Origin: Bacillus_I endophytica_A
GTDB lineage: Bacteria; Bacillota; Bacilli; Bacillales; Bacillaceae_H
DNA: 15,928 nt
NCBI RefSeq assembly: GCF_026790145.1
Contig: NZ_JALAMS010000070.1
Coordinates: 1 to 15,928, forward strand
Reading direction: 5' to 3'
Made by a program: the position numbers and the translations under genes. Below are positions 1-7,036 of the stretch, one piece after another (position 1 is the stretch's first letter; the number at the start of each line of letters is the position of its first letter). The notes beneath the pieces were generated by a model. It saw only the letters and a list, made by a program, of their open reading frames with translations, ran no database searches and had not been told where the DNA came from.

Positions 1-114
1 TGCTGCTTGTAAAATCGCTTGTGTGAACTCCAAGTTGTTCAAGTTGAATTGACCTACTGCATAACCGTTATCTTTAGCAGTATTTAGCATTTCTTTCATT
101 GATACTAATGGCAT
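1..114 (-). CDS. fbaA: Class II fructose-1,6-bisphosphate aldolase, N-terminal fragment (cut by window edge)
   Basis: The 38 visible codons begin MPLVSMKEML and continue through NGYAVGQFNLNNLEF, nearly identical to the start of B. subtilis FbaA. The family is a zinc-dependent cytoplasmic aldolase that interconverts fructose-1,6-bisphosphate with glyceraldehyde-3-phosphate and dihydroxyacetone phosphate. The ATG at 114 is preceded by a strong GGAGGA (121-126). The rest of the gene, including the zinc and active-site residues, lies outside the window. It follows pyk on the same strand with about 80 bases between, so it may be read from the pfkA-pyk transcript. In B. subtilis fbaA lies elsewhere, near spo0F, so this neighbourhood differs. 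Family assignment is secure; whether it is the only aldolase gene in the genome cannot be seen. Confidence 0.93.
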   Translation of the reverse strand, partial: MPLVSMKEMLNTAKDNGYAVGQFNLNNLEFTQAILQAA

Positions 115-146
115 GATAATTCCTCCAAATTAGAATATGTAATATA

Positions 147-184
147 GAATCGCATAAAGAGCTCTCGCTCTTTACGCGGTATTC
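147..184 (-). terminator. Stem-loop between pyk and fbaA (weak terminator or processing hairpin)
   Basis: TAAAGAGC (155-162) pairs with GCTCTTTA (167-174) around a TCTC loop, and outer CGC/GCG and GAAT/ATTC pairs extend the stem. On the minus strand no clean T run follows, so it may attenuate, or stabilise the pyk mRNA, rather than fully separate pyk from fbaA. Confidence 0.5.
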
Positions 185-192
185 TGCCTAAA

Positions 193-1617
193 TTAGTTAG
201 CTACGTGAACTTTTAAAAGGTTTGTTGAACCAGACTTACCAAACGGCATTCCAGCTGCAAGAATAACAAGATCACCGTGCTCAATAATACCTTTATCAAC
301 AGCAAGGTTTGTTGCATCACTTGTAATATCATCAATTGTTTCAAACGTGTTGCCTTCGATTGGAACAACACCTGACATAAGCATTAGCTTACGAGAAGTT
401 GATTGATTTTTTGTGATTGCTACAACTGTTGCTTTTGGACGGAAGCGAGAAATCATGCGTGCTGTATATCCGCTTTCCGTTGGAGCTAAGATTGCTTTTA
501 CATCAAGCGTCATTGCTGTATCTGCTACTGCTTGACCAATTGCATCTGTTACGCTTGAAACACCAACTGAATCAGCAAACAGTTTTTCTTTTGAATAATC
601 AAGAGCAGATTCTGCACGAAGTGCGATGCTGTTCATTGTGCGAACAGCTTCAACTGGATAGTCCCCAGCAGCCGTCTCACCAGAAAGCATGATTGCATCT
701 GTGCCATCAAAGATTGCGTTTGCTACGTCACTTGCTTCAGCACGAGTTGGACGTGGGTTACGTTGCATAGAATCTAACATTTGTGTTGCTGTAATAACAG
801 GCATTCCTAAATGGTTACATTTTTCGATAAGCTCTTTTTGTACAAGAGGTACTTCTTCAACAGGAATTTCAACACCCATGTCTCCGCGAGCAACCATTAA
901 ACCATCAGAAACTTCTAAGATCTCATCAATGTTATTGATTCCTTCTTGGTTCTCAATTTTAGAGATGATTTTAATATCTGTTGCATTGTTGTCTTCTAGA
1001 AGCTTACGGATTTCAAGAACATCTGCTGCTTTACGAACGAAAGAAGCAGCAATGAAATCTACGCCTTGCTCAACTCCGAATAAGATATCTGCACGGTCTT
1101 TTTCTGTAATACCAGGAAGGCTTACGCTTACGCCAGGAACGTTTACACCTTTTTTGTTTTTAAGAACGCCAGTGTTTTGGATTGTTGTATGAATTTCACC
1201 ATTTGCAGCGTCAACAGTGTCTACTGTTAGACCGATTAAGCCATCGTCAAGTAAAATTGTATCCCCTTGTTTTACATCGTTCACAAGGTTTGAGTATGTA
1301 ATAGAGAACTTTTCTTTCGTTCCTTTTACTTCTTTCATTGACACGATGATTTTTTCGCCTGCTACAAGCTCAAGTGCTCCGCCGTCCATTTCGTTTGTAC
1401 GGATTTCAGGGCCTTTTGTATCAAGAAGAATAGCAACTGTTTTACCCGTTTCTTTTGACACTTCACGAATTGTTTTAATACGGCCACCGTGCTCTTCAAA
1501 GTCACCGTGTGAGAAATTTAAACGAGCTACGTTTAAACCCTCTTCTACTAATTTCGTGAATGTTTCGCGATTTTCACTAGCTGGTCCAATAGTACATACA
1601 ATTTTAGTTTTTCTCAT
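193..1617 (-). CDS. pyk: Pyruvate kinase, short form without the C-terminal PEP-utiliser-like domain
   Basis: Cytoplasmic enzyme of the last step of glycolysis, transferring phosphate from phosphoenolpyruvate to ADP. The protein begins MRKTKIVCTIGPAS. Visible active-site elements are R32 and NFSHG (34-38), LLDTKGPEIR (64-73), K220 in ISKIENQEG, ARGDMGVEIP (243-252) and TATQMLDSM (276-284). It has the barrel, B domain and C domain and ends at residue 474 with NLLKVHVAN. The B. subtilis enzyme continues about 110 residues further into a PEP-utiliser-like domain, which is absent here; the stop is followed by a hairpin, so there is no sign of a recent truncation. The start has AAGGAG (1626-1631) at good spacing. 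It lies 63 bases after pfkA with no terminator between, indicating one operon. Function is certain; the short form is the odd feature. Confidence 0.96.
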   Translation of the reverse strand: MRKTKIVCTIGPASENRETFTKLVEEGLNVARLNFSHGDFEEHGGRIKTIREVSKETGKTVAILLDTKGPEIRTNEMDGGALELVAGEKIIVSMKEVKGTKEKFSITYSNLVNDVKQGDTILLDDGLIGLTVDTVDAANGEIHTTIQNTGVLKNKKGVNVPGVSVSLPGITEKDRADILFGVEQGVDFIAASFVRKAADVLEIRKLLEDNNATDIKIISKIENQEGINNIDEILEVSDGLMVARGDMGVEIPVEEVPLVQKELIEKCNHLGMPVITATQMLDSMQRNPRPTRAEASDVANAIFDGTDAIMLSGETAAGDYPVEAVRTMNSIALRAESALDYSKEKLFADSVGVSSVTDAIGQAVADTAMTLDVKAILAPTESGYTARMISRFRPKATVVAITKNQSTSRKLMLMSGVVPIEGNTFETIDDITSDATNLAVDKGIIEHGDLVILAAGMPFGKSGSTNLLKVHVAN

Positions 1618-1680
1618 TCTCTCTTCTCCTTACGTCTAAAGATTATGGAACAATTACAAATTACTACACGTTCTTTTTCT

Positions 1681-2640
1681 TTAGATTGATAATTCTTTAG
1701 ATAGTTTATACATGTTCATGTCGATATGATGTTCTTTTCCTAACACTTCTAGAATATCGTAATCAACAAGCTCATTTTTTTGAATTCCAACAGCACGTCC
1801 GCCGCGTCCTTGCAATAGTAAATCAACAGCATATCCACCAAAACGGCTTCCTAATACACGGTCAAATGCAGATGGAGATCCTCCGCGTTGAATGTGGCCA
1901 AGAACTGTTACACGTGTTTCAACACCTGACTTTTCTTTTAACTTCTCAGCAAGTTCATTTCCACTCATAACACCCTCAGCAACAACGATAATGCTGTGTT
2001 TCTTACCACGCTCATTTCCTTGATGAAGACGAGCAATGATATCATCGAAAGATTCGTCTGCTTCCGGAATCAAAATTGTTTCTGCTCCACCAGCAAGACC
2101 TGACCAAAGTGCAATGTCTCCAGCATCTCGACCCATTACTTCAACGATGAATGTTCGCTCATGCGAAGAAGCCGTATCGCGAATACGGTCAATTGCATCA
2201 ATGACAGTATGTAAAGCTGTGTTGAACCCTAACGTATAGTCTGTTCCTGGAATATCATTATCGATAGTTCCTGGAATTCCGATACAAGGGAATCCTTTTT
2301 TTGTAAGCTTAATTGCGCCTTGGTAAGATCCATCTCCCCCAATAACAACTAATGCTTCAATACCATGTTTCTTCAGTTGTTCAATGCCCTTATCTTGTCC
2401 CTCTTCTGTTTTGAATTCTTCACAGCGAGCTGACTGAAGCATTGTTCCACCACGTTGAATAATATCTCCAACAGAACCAACTTCTAGCTTTTGAATGTTT
2501 CCTTCAATAAGCCCTTTATATCCTTGACTAATTCCATACACTTCAAGTCCTTCAAAGATTGCTTTGCGGACTACCGCACGAATTGCTGGATTCATACCTG
2601 GAGAATCGCCGCCACTCGTTAATACGCCGATTTTTTTCAT
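1681..2640 (-). CDS. pfkA: ATP-dependent 6-phosphofructokinase
   Basis: Phosphorylates fructose-6-phosphate at C1, the committed step of glycolysis, as a cytoplasmic tetramer. The 319-residue protein has the length of B. subtilis PfkA. Visible are the nucleotide loop TSGGDSPG (8-15), GGDGS with D103, catalytic PGTIDND with D127, substrate residues R162, R243, H249 and R252, and effector-site R21, R25, R154, E187, R211 and K213. Small departures are MNPAIR where MNAA is usual, and MGRDAGD where Bacillus has MGRHAGD. The start is taken at the ATG at 2640 because GAGGTGAT (2648-2655) stands 7-8 bases upstream; an in-frame ATG at 2661 would place that site inside the gene. pyk follows. In B. subtilis accA precedes pfkA; here the preceding gene is nrdB, with its own terminator. 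Confidence 0.97.
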   Translation of the reverse strand: MKKIGVLTSGGDSPGMNPAIRAVVRKAIFEGLEVYGISQGYKGLIEGNIQKLEVGSVGDIIQRGGTMLQSARCEEFKTEEGQDKGIEQLKKHGIEALVVIGGDGSYQGAIKLTKKGFPCIGIPGTIDNDIPGTDYTLGFNTALHTVIDAIDRIRDTASSHERTFIVEVMGRDAGDIALWSGLAGGAETILIPEADESFDDIIARLHQGNERGKKHSIIVVAEGVMSGNELAEKLKEKSGVETRVTVLGHIQRGGSPSAFDRVLGSRFGGYAVDLLLQGRGGRAVGIQKNELVDYDILEVLGKEHHIDMNMYKLSKELSI

Positions 2641-2663
2641 TTTTCTCATCACCTCATACATCT

Positions 2664-2692
2664 ATCATATTTCAAGATTGTCTTTTTTACAA
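2664..2692 (-). promoter_or_regulatory. Candidate SigA promoter of pfkA-pyk
   Basis: On the minus strand TTGTAA (2687-2692) and TATGAT (2664-2669) are separated by 17 bases. Transcription would start just before the GAGGTGAT ribosome site, giving a very short leader. The -35 matches consensus only at four positions. Confidence 0.5.
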
Positions 2693-2700
2693 ACAATCTT
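2674..2700. promoter_or_regulatory. Palindrome centred on the pfkA -35 (possible operator)
   Basis: AAGATTGT (2674-2681) and ACAATCTT (2693-2700) form a perfect 8-bp inverted repeat with an 11-base centre that contains the candidate -35 hexamer. A protein bound here would block RNA polymerase. No T run follows, so it is not a terminator. The regulator is unknown. Confidence 0.4.
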
Positions 2701-3029
2701 ACATAGGAAATGGGGAATCGTTTCTAAGCATTACATTATGAAAAATTTTACTCTTCTTTATGTATACCTTATAATGGAAAAAACTCCATTGTAGAAACTC
2801 ATTGATTTACGCCTATTACCTTAACATACTTGTTATATTTGTGAAAATAGCATGAAAGCGATTATCATCTCTTTTTTTCACTTTTTTTCACTTTTTTTCT
2901 TCGTTTTTCGCCCTTCTTTGCGTTATTTCATATTTTTTCACCTTAACGCTGTTGCTCCTTAAAAAGTTTCCAATTCTATTTTTTAGTATAACCTATCCTT
3001 GTCAATCCATTACCTTTTTTAACAAAGAG
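2701..3029. other. Long gene-free spacer between nrdB and pfkA, with phased T-tracts
   Basis: No ORF with a ribosome site was found. Visible are a short inverted repeat AATGGA/TCCATT (2774-2791), a near-match to a CcpA cre site at 2853-2867 (TGAAAGCGATTATCA, with one extra base in the right half), and T-tracts repeated every 10 bp at 2871-2900 that may bend the DNA. Confidence 0.6.
2871..2900. repeat. Three tandem 10-bp units with T7 tracts (likely curved DNA)
   Basis: The unit CTTTTTTTCA occurs at 2871-2880 and 2881-2890, and once more with a changed last base at 2891-2900. A fourth T5 tract follows at 2904-2908. A/T-tracts in phase with the helical turn are known to bend DNA. Confidence 0.7.
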
Positions 3030-3059
3030 AAAAAGCGCAGAAAAGATTCTGCGCTTTTT
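3030..3059 (-). terminator. Intrinsic terminator of nrdAB
   Basis: AGCGCAGAA (3034-3042) pairs with TTCTGCGCT (3047-3055), extended by A/T pairs. On the minus strand a T run follows, five bases after the nrdB stop codon. Confidence 0.9.
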
Positions 3060-3064
3060 CGTTT

Positions 3065-4105
3065 TTATAGTTCGTCAAAACCATTTGCATCTGTTGTTTT
3101 AGCATATTGACGACTTTTTTGTTCGAAGAAGTCTGTTTTGCCAAGATCCACTGTTTCATATGCTTTAATCCAACGAAGGGGATTTTGTCGGTATCCTTCA
3201 TAAGGACGCTCAGTACCAAGTTGATTTGCCCGAACGTTTGCATAAAACTTAATGTAATCTTCTACCTCTTGTAGAACAAGACCTTCAATTTCATCTCCGA
3301 TTACAGTCTTAGCCCAGCTTACTTCAAGCTCAACGGCGCGCTTAAGTGTTTCATTAATAAATTGGTGAAGTTCTTTCGTGTTGTATTCTGGATACTCCAC
3401 TAAAATTTCTTTAAAAATCTTCACAAATAAATCAACGTGAATTTGCTCATCTCTGTTAATGTAATTAATCATGGTGCTTGTAGCTACCATTTTGCGGTTG
3501 CGAGCAAGATGATAGAAAAAGGCAAAACCAGAATAGAAGAACAAACCTTCTAAAATCACGTCGTACACAAGCGACTTTAAGAGCGTTTCGACGCTTGGGT
3601 TTTCAGCAAAATCCTTATAACCGTTCGTGACGAATTCATTGCGCTCTACAAGCGTTGGTTCTTCACGCCAGTAGTTGAAAACTTCGTCTTGTTTAGATTT
3701 GTTTACAATGCTTGAAAGTACGTAGCTATAAGAGTGATTATGAATGACTTCTTGCTGTGCAAGCATAATCATAAGCGCATTTAAGCTTGAGTCTGTCAAA
3801 TAGTCTGCTACTTTCCCGGCATAGTCTGTTTGAATGCTGTCTAAAAGAGCAAGAAGTCCAATAATTTTCAAGAAAGAATCTTGTTCTTTCTCTGTTAGCT
3901 GCGGAAACTGCTTAATATCATGTGACATATTAATCTCAAACGGTGTCCAAAAGTTCGCTAGCATTTTTTTATATTTAGGGTACGCCCAACTAAATCGAAC
4001 GTCATCCCAGTTTAAAACATTAGAGCTTTCTCCGTTAATAATGCTTGTTGATCTGTTTGGTGCCTGACGATCCATAATGTCACGCTTTTTTAGTGTATAT
4101 GACAT
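3065..4105 (-). CDS. nrdB: Class I ribonucleotide reductase, small (beta, radical) subunit
   Basis: Ferritin-like subunit that holds a dimetal centre and tyrosyl radical, and passes the radical to NrdA for making dNTPs in aerobic cells. The 346-residue protein shows the full ligand set: D89 (LLDSIQ), E119 and H122 (QEVIHNHSYSY), E186 (ILEGLFF), E220 and H223 (RDEQIH). Y126 sits four residues after H122, the place of the radical tyrosine. The acidic tail ending GFDEL should dock with NrdA. No nrdI or nrdH is adjacent, which favours class Ia over Ib, though metal use cannot be decided from sequence. The ATG at 4105 has AAAGGTG at suitable spacing; a GTG directly before it is the alternative. 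It lies 35 bases after nrdA with no terminator between. Confidence 0.95.
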   Translation of the reverse strand: MSYTLKKRDIMDRQAPNRSTSIINGESSNVLNWDDVRFSWAYPKYKKMLANFWTPFEINMSHDIKQFPQLTEKEQDSFLKIIGLLALLDSIQTDYAGKVADYLTDSSLNALMIMLAQQEVIHNHSYSYVLSSIVNKSKQDEVFNYWREEPTLVERNEFVTNGYKDFAENPSVETLLKSLVYDVILEGLFFYSGFAFFYHLARNRKMVATSTMINYINRDEQIHVDLFVKIFKEILVEYPEYNTKELHQFINETLKRAVELEVSWAKTVIGDEIEGLVLQEVEDYIKFYANVRANQLGTERPYEGYRQNPLRWIKAYETVDLGKTDFFEQKSRQYAKTTDANGFDEL

Positions 4106-4140
4106 CACAATTCACCTTTCTTCTATTATATATGTTACTC

Positions 4141-6411
4141 TTAGCTATGGCAGCTTTCACATTCGTCAATTGCATCTCCAGATGTTGAACGAACATAATA
4201 TGTTGTTTTTAATCCTTCTGACCATGCATTAAGATGCAGATCTAAAAGGTCTTTTGCACGAATATCGTTTTGTACATAAAGATTAAAAGATACAGCTTGG
4301 TCAATGTGACGCTGACGTTTCGCGTTTTGTTTAATGCTCCAATTTTGATCAATGTGATATGCTGATTTATAATACCAGTTTGTTTGCGGCGTAAGATCTG
4401 GTGCCGTTACTGGAATTTTATAGTCCTTCTTCTCTTCCGAATATTCTTTACGGAAAATAGGATCGATACTTGCACTAGAGCCCGCAATAATACTTGTGGA
4501 AGAATTCGGTGCAACAGCCATAACGTAGCCGTTTCGCATTCCGTGTTCTTGCACTTTAGCACGAAGTTCTTCCCAACGATCGCTCGTATACCCACGATCC
4601 TCAAAATAGCGGCCATTCTCCCATTCTGAACCTTCAAATACAGGGTATGAACCTTTTTCTTTTGCAAGCTCCATACTCGCTGAAATGGCATAATAGGCAA
4701 TGTCCTCATATAAGCGATCATTGTACTCAACAGCATCATCACTTTCCCAGCTAATTCCCTCAAGGGCTAGTAGGTGATGAAGCCCAAACGTTCCTAGTCC
4801 GACAGCACGATACTTTTCATTCGTATATTTAGCTTGTGGTACAGGAATTGTATTTAAGTCAATTACATTATCAAGCATGCGCATTTGAATTTTCACAAGA
4901 CGAGGTAGAACGTCTGCTTTTACAGCTGTTGCAAGTGAAACAGAAGACAAGTTACACACAACAAAATCGCCCATCTCTTTGCGAATTACAATTGTGCCTC
5001 CATCTGTTGTTTCTTCAACAAGCGTTGTTGCACTCATGTTTTGAGCAATCTCACTGCAAAGGTTACTTCCGTAAATCATTCCCTTATGTTTGTTCGGATT
5101 TGCTCGGTTTACTGTATCACGATAGAACATGTAAGGTGTCCCTGTTTCAAGCTGTGAAATCATAATTCGTTTCATAATTTCGATTGCCGGAACTGTTTCG
5201 CGAGAAAGCTTCTCTTCTCTTACACACTCTTCGTATTTTTCTCTAAATGAACCGCTGCCTTTTTCTTCATCGTAAAAATCTTCAAGAGAATAGTTCATAA
5301 CGCTTCGCACTTCATGTGGGTCAAATAAGTGCCATTCTTCTCTGTTTTGCACTTTCTCCATAAATAAATCTGGTAAGCATACGCCTGTAAATAAGTCGTG
5401 TGTACGAAGACGCTCATCTCCATTATTCAACTTAGCATCAAGGAAACTGAAAATATCTTTATGCCATACATCTAAGTAAACAGCAATTGCCCCTTTACGC
5501 TGTCCAAGCTGATCAACACTAACAGCTGTATTATTTAGCTGTTTCATCCATGGCATAACTCCTGAGGAAACACCTTTAAACCCTTTAATATCGCTTCCTC
5601 TTGGACGCACTTTTCCTAGGTATACACCAATACCTCCGCCGTGTTTTGACAGGGTAGCAACGTCTGTATTGCTGTCGTAGATGCTTCTTAAATCATCTTC
5701 AACTGTATCAATAAAGCAGCTTGATAGCTGGCCATATGTTTTACCTGCATTTGCAAGTGTTGGTGTAGCTACTGTCATATAAAGATTTGAAAGAGCCCAA
5801 TATGCTTCTTCAATAAGAGCAAGACGTTTTTCTTTTGGCTCATTTTGCATAAGCGTCATTGCAATAATTAAGAAGCGCTCTTGCGGTAATTCCATTGTTT
5901 TGCGATCGTGTGTTTGAGCTAAGTAACGATCAGATAATGTCAGTAGCCCGATGTATGTAAAAAGTTCATCACGTTCTTGTGAAATAAAACTTTGAATCTT
6001 TTCAATCTCTTCTTTCGTGTAAGAAGATAAAAGAGCAGGGCTGAAAATTCCTGTGTTTGTTAACGTCTCAATTAAATGATAAAGAGAACCATATTTCTCA
6101 TCTGCTTGATAGCCACGGTTTTCTGCTGCATTTCCGTAAAGCTTGTCCAATAAAACGCTAGCTGCAACATATGTCCAATCAGGTTCAAGCGTGTTAATAC
6201 GCTCAAGCGCACCTAAAATAAGCAAGTTTGAAAGACGATCTCTCGTGACTTCCTGTAATGTGAACACCCCTTGAACAATTTTCTGTTCATAATCGTCAAA
6301 ATCTAGATGTGGATATTTTTCTTTTAGTTTTTCTAGATATCCAACTAACGCCTCTTCAGCTCCATCTTGTTCGACAACCGTTTCTAACGTGTTCGAATTT
6401 GTTTGTAACAT
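4141..6411 (-). CDS. nrdA: Class I ribonucleotide reductase, large (alpha, catalytic) subunit
   Basis: Reduces ribonucleoside diphosphates to deoxyribonucleotides with NrdB. The 756-residue protein carries C232 (QLSSCF) and C486 (VVCNLSS), the redox pair; N450, C452 and E454 (SNLCSEI), the thiyl site; paired Y738-Y739 (TTYYVRS), the radical path; and a C-terminal CESC (751-754) for re-reduction. Only about 40 residues precede the large-subunit N-terminal domain, and no N-terminal ATP-cone is recognisable, so overall activity control by ATP/dATP may be absent. The start is the ATG at 6411, which has GGAGGAAATATT before it; an upstream in-frame ATG at 6435 would place that site inside the gene. 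A B12 riboswitch and NrdR boxes lie upstream. Confidence 0.96.
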   Translation of the reverse strand: MLQTNSNTLETVVEQDGAEEALVGYLEKLKEKYPHLDFDDYEQKIVQGVFTLQEVTRDRLSNLLILGALERINTLEPDWTYVAASVLLDKLYGNAAENRGYQADEKYGSLYHLIETLTNTGIFSPALLSSYTKEEIEKIQSFISQERDELFTYIGLLTLSDRYLAQTHDRKTMELPQERFLIIAMTLMQNEPKEKRLALIEEAYWALSNLYMTVATPTLANAGKTYGQLSSCFIDTVEDDLRSIYDSNTDVATLSKHGGGIGVYLGKVRPRGSDIKGFKGVSSGVMPWMKQLNNTAVSVDQLGQRKGAIAVYLDVWHKDIFSFLDAKLNNGDERLRTHDLFTGVCLPDLFMEKVQNREEWHLFDPHEVRSVMNYSLEDFYDEEKGSGSFREKYEECVREEKLSRETVPAIEIMKRIMISQLETGTPYMFYRDTVNRANPNKHKGMIYGSNLCSEIAQNMSATTLVEETTDGGTIVIRKEMGDFVVCNLSSVSLATAVKADVLPRLVKIQMRMLDNVIDLNTIPVPQAKYTNEKYRAVGLGTFGLHHLLALEGISWESDDAVEYNDRLYEDIAYYAISASMELAKEKGSYPVFEGSEWENGRYFEDRGYTSDRWEELRAKVQEHGMRNGYVMAVAPNSSTSIIAGSSASIDPIFRKEYSEEKKDYKIPVTAPDLTPQTNWYYKSAYHIDQNWSIKQNAKRQRHIDQAVSFNLYVQNDIRAKDLLDLHLNAWSEGLKTTYYVRSTSGDAIDECESCHS

Positions 6412-6444
6412 AATATTTCCTCCAGTCTTTACCATTCACTCTAC

Positions 6445-6479
6445 AAAAAAAGCTCATTGTCTCTTCGAGAGCAATGAGC
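6445..6479 (-). terminator. Riboswitch-controlled intrinsic terminator before nrdA
   Basis: GCTCATTG (6452-6459) pairs with CAATGAGC (6472-6479), with an inner TCTC/GAGA helix, and a seven-T run follows on the minus strand. It lies between the aptamer and the nrdA ribosome site, as expected of a transcription-terminating expression platform. Confidence 0.88.
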
Positions 6480-6526
6480 ATAAAGCGAAGGAACGTGCGC
6501 ACAAAAAAGCACAACCCTCGCTTTAT
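6480..6526 (-). promoter_or_regulatory. Second hairpin of the riboswitch expression platform
   Basis: A 12-bp stem (6480-6491 with 6515-6526, including one G-U pair) lies between the aptamer and the terminator. Its distal arm abuts the terminator stem. It may be an anti-terminator partner or spacer; the alternative pairing was not modelled. Confidence 0.55.
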
Positions 6527-6559
6527 CCTCCTAACTCCCGAACAGAATAAAACGTCTCA

Positions 6560-6722
6560 ATAAAAGGCAGGTCTCCTGACTTTTGCGTCTCTCTACTCTA
6601 AGCCCTTCCCGTATAATAAGCTTATGTAAGCCTTTTCGTTCATACAGTGGATGCGCTTATTTCATCAGCAATCACAGTTGCGGGTACAGTTTTGGTTTGA
6701 TTACCAAATTCCCTTTTAAGTC
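6560..6722 (-). ncRNA. Cobalamin (adenosylcobalamin) riboswitch aptamer
   Basis: Read on the minus strand the conserved elements appear in order: AAAAGGGAA near 6709-6718, then ACTGTACCCGCAACTGT, then ATCCACTGTATGAACG, GGGAAGG, and the B12 box AGTCAGGAGACCTGCCT (6565-6581). TAAAAGG and CCTTTTA at the two ends form the closing P1 stem. This family binds B12 coenzymes and usually turns the downstream gene off when B12 is plentiful. Here it precedes nrdAB, a B12-independent reductase, with a terminator between aptamer and gene. The expected logic is to lower nrdAB when a B12-dependent reductase can work. Confidence 0.95.
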
Positions 6723-6749
6723 AATACATGACACCTTTATTTTAGGTTT

Positions 6750-6765
6750 ATACAAAATATAGTAT
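6750..6765. promoter_or_regulatory. nrdR box: NrdR box, promoter-distal copy
   Basis: ATACAAAATATAGTAT is a slightly degenerate NrdR palindrome (consensus about acaCwAtATaTwGtgt). Its start is exactly 32 bp from that of the other box, about three helical turns, the usual spacing for paired NrdR sites. Confidence 0.8.
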
Positions 6766-6781
6766 TTTTATATTCATCCGA

Positions 6782-6797
6782 ACACTACATATTGTGT
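6782..6797. promoter_or_regulatory. nrdR box: NrdR box, promoter-proximal copy
   Basis: ACACTACATATTGTGT is a near-perfect NrdR palindrome. It covers the expected transcription start of the promoter at 6803-6831, so NrdR binding would repress. NrdR is the ATP/dATP-sensing repressor of reductase operons; its gene is not in the window. Confidence 0.9.
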
Positions 6798-6802
6798 TTA
6801 TT

Positions 6803-6831
6803 ATTCTATCAGACTCTTTTAGATTTTACAA
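6803..6831 (-). promoter_or_regulatory. SigA-like promoter of nrdAB
   Basis: TTGTAA (6826-6831) and TAGAAT (6803-6808) on the minus strand, 17 bases apart. The predicted start near 6796 falls in an NrdR box and lies upstream of the whole riboswitch, fitting the regulatory layout. Confidence 0.75.
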
Positions 6832-6980
6832 CAGAAAAACTCTATGTTTGTTACAATACTTGATTATACACAGTTCTTGCCCGAAAGAAAGACCTTGACT
6901 TTTCCCGCATTTATTAAACTTCTTTTCTCTCAAGGTATTGTTCCTTATAAAAAAATCAATTTCACTTTTTTGCTATTAAA
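6832..6980. other. Gene-free spacer upstream of the nrd promoter
   Basis: No ORF with a ribosome site. A perfect TATAAT stands on the minus strand near 6871, but no good -35 is seen 16-18 bases upstream, so it is at best a second weak promoter for nrdAB. Confidence 0.4.
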
Positions 6981-7013
6981 AAAACTAGTTCACAAAAAAT
7001 ATGAACTAGTTTT
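6981..7013 (-). terminator. Intrinsic terminator after the 123-residue membrane protein
   Basis: AAAACTAGTTCA (6981-6992) pairs perfectly with TGAACTAGTTTT (7002-7013), and on the minus strand the stem runs into seven T. It insulates the nrd region from the upstream gene. Confidence 0.88.
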
Positions 7014-7036
7014 ATAATACACATCTTTTGTTTTTC

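Noticed and set aside
417..1639. Plus-strand reading frames opposite pyk (417-692, 689-1192, 1217-1639)
   Set aside because: They are antisense shadows of a certain gene, have low-complexity composition and no ribosome sites.
2853..2867. CcpA cre site upstream of pfkA
   Set aside because: The match needs an extra base in the right half; listed only as a near-match.
4384..5165. Frames within nrdA (4384-4629 plus, 4407-4763 minus, 4836-5165 plus)
   Set aside because: They overlap a full-length nrdA with intact catalytic residues and lack ribosome sites.
6444..6515. A 23-codon GTG frame (ends FFL-like, TAG) in the riboswitch expression platform, with AGGAGG upstream
   Set aside because: The spacing from AGGAGG to GTG is about 14 bases, too long, and the frame is made of the hairpin and terminator bases themselves.
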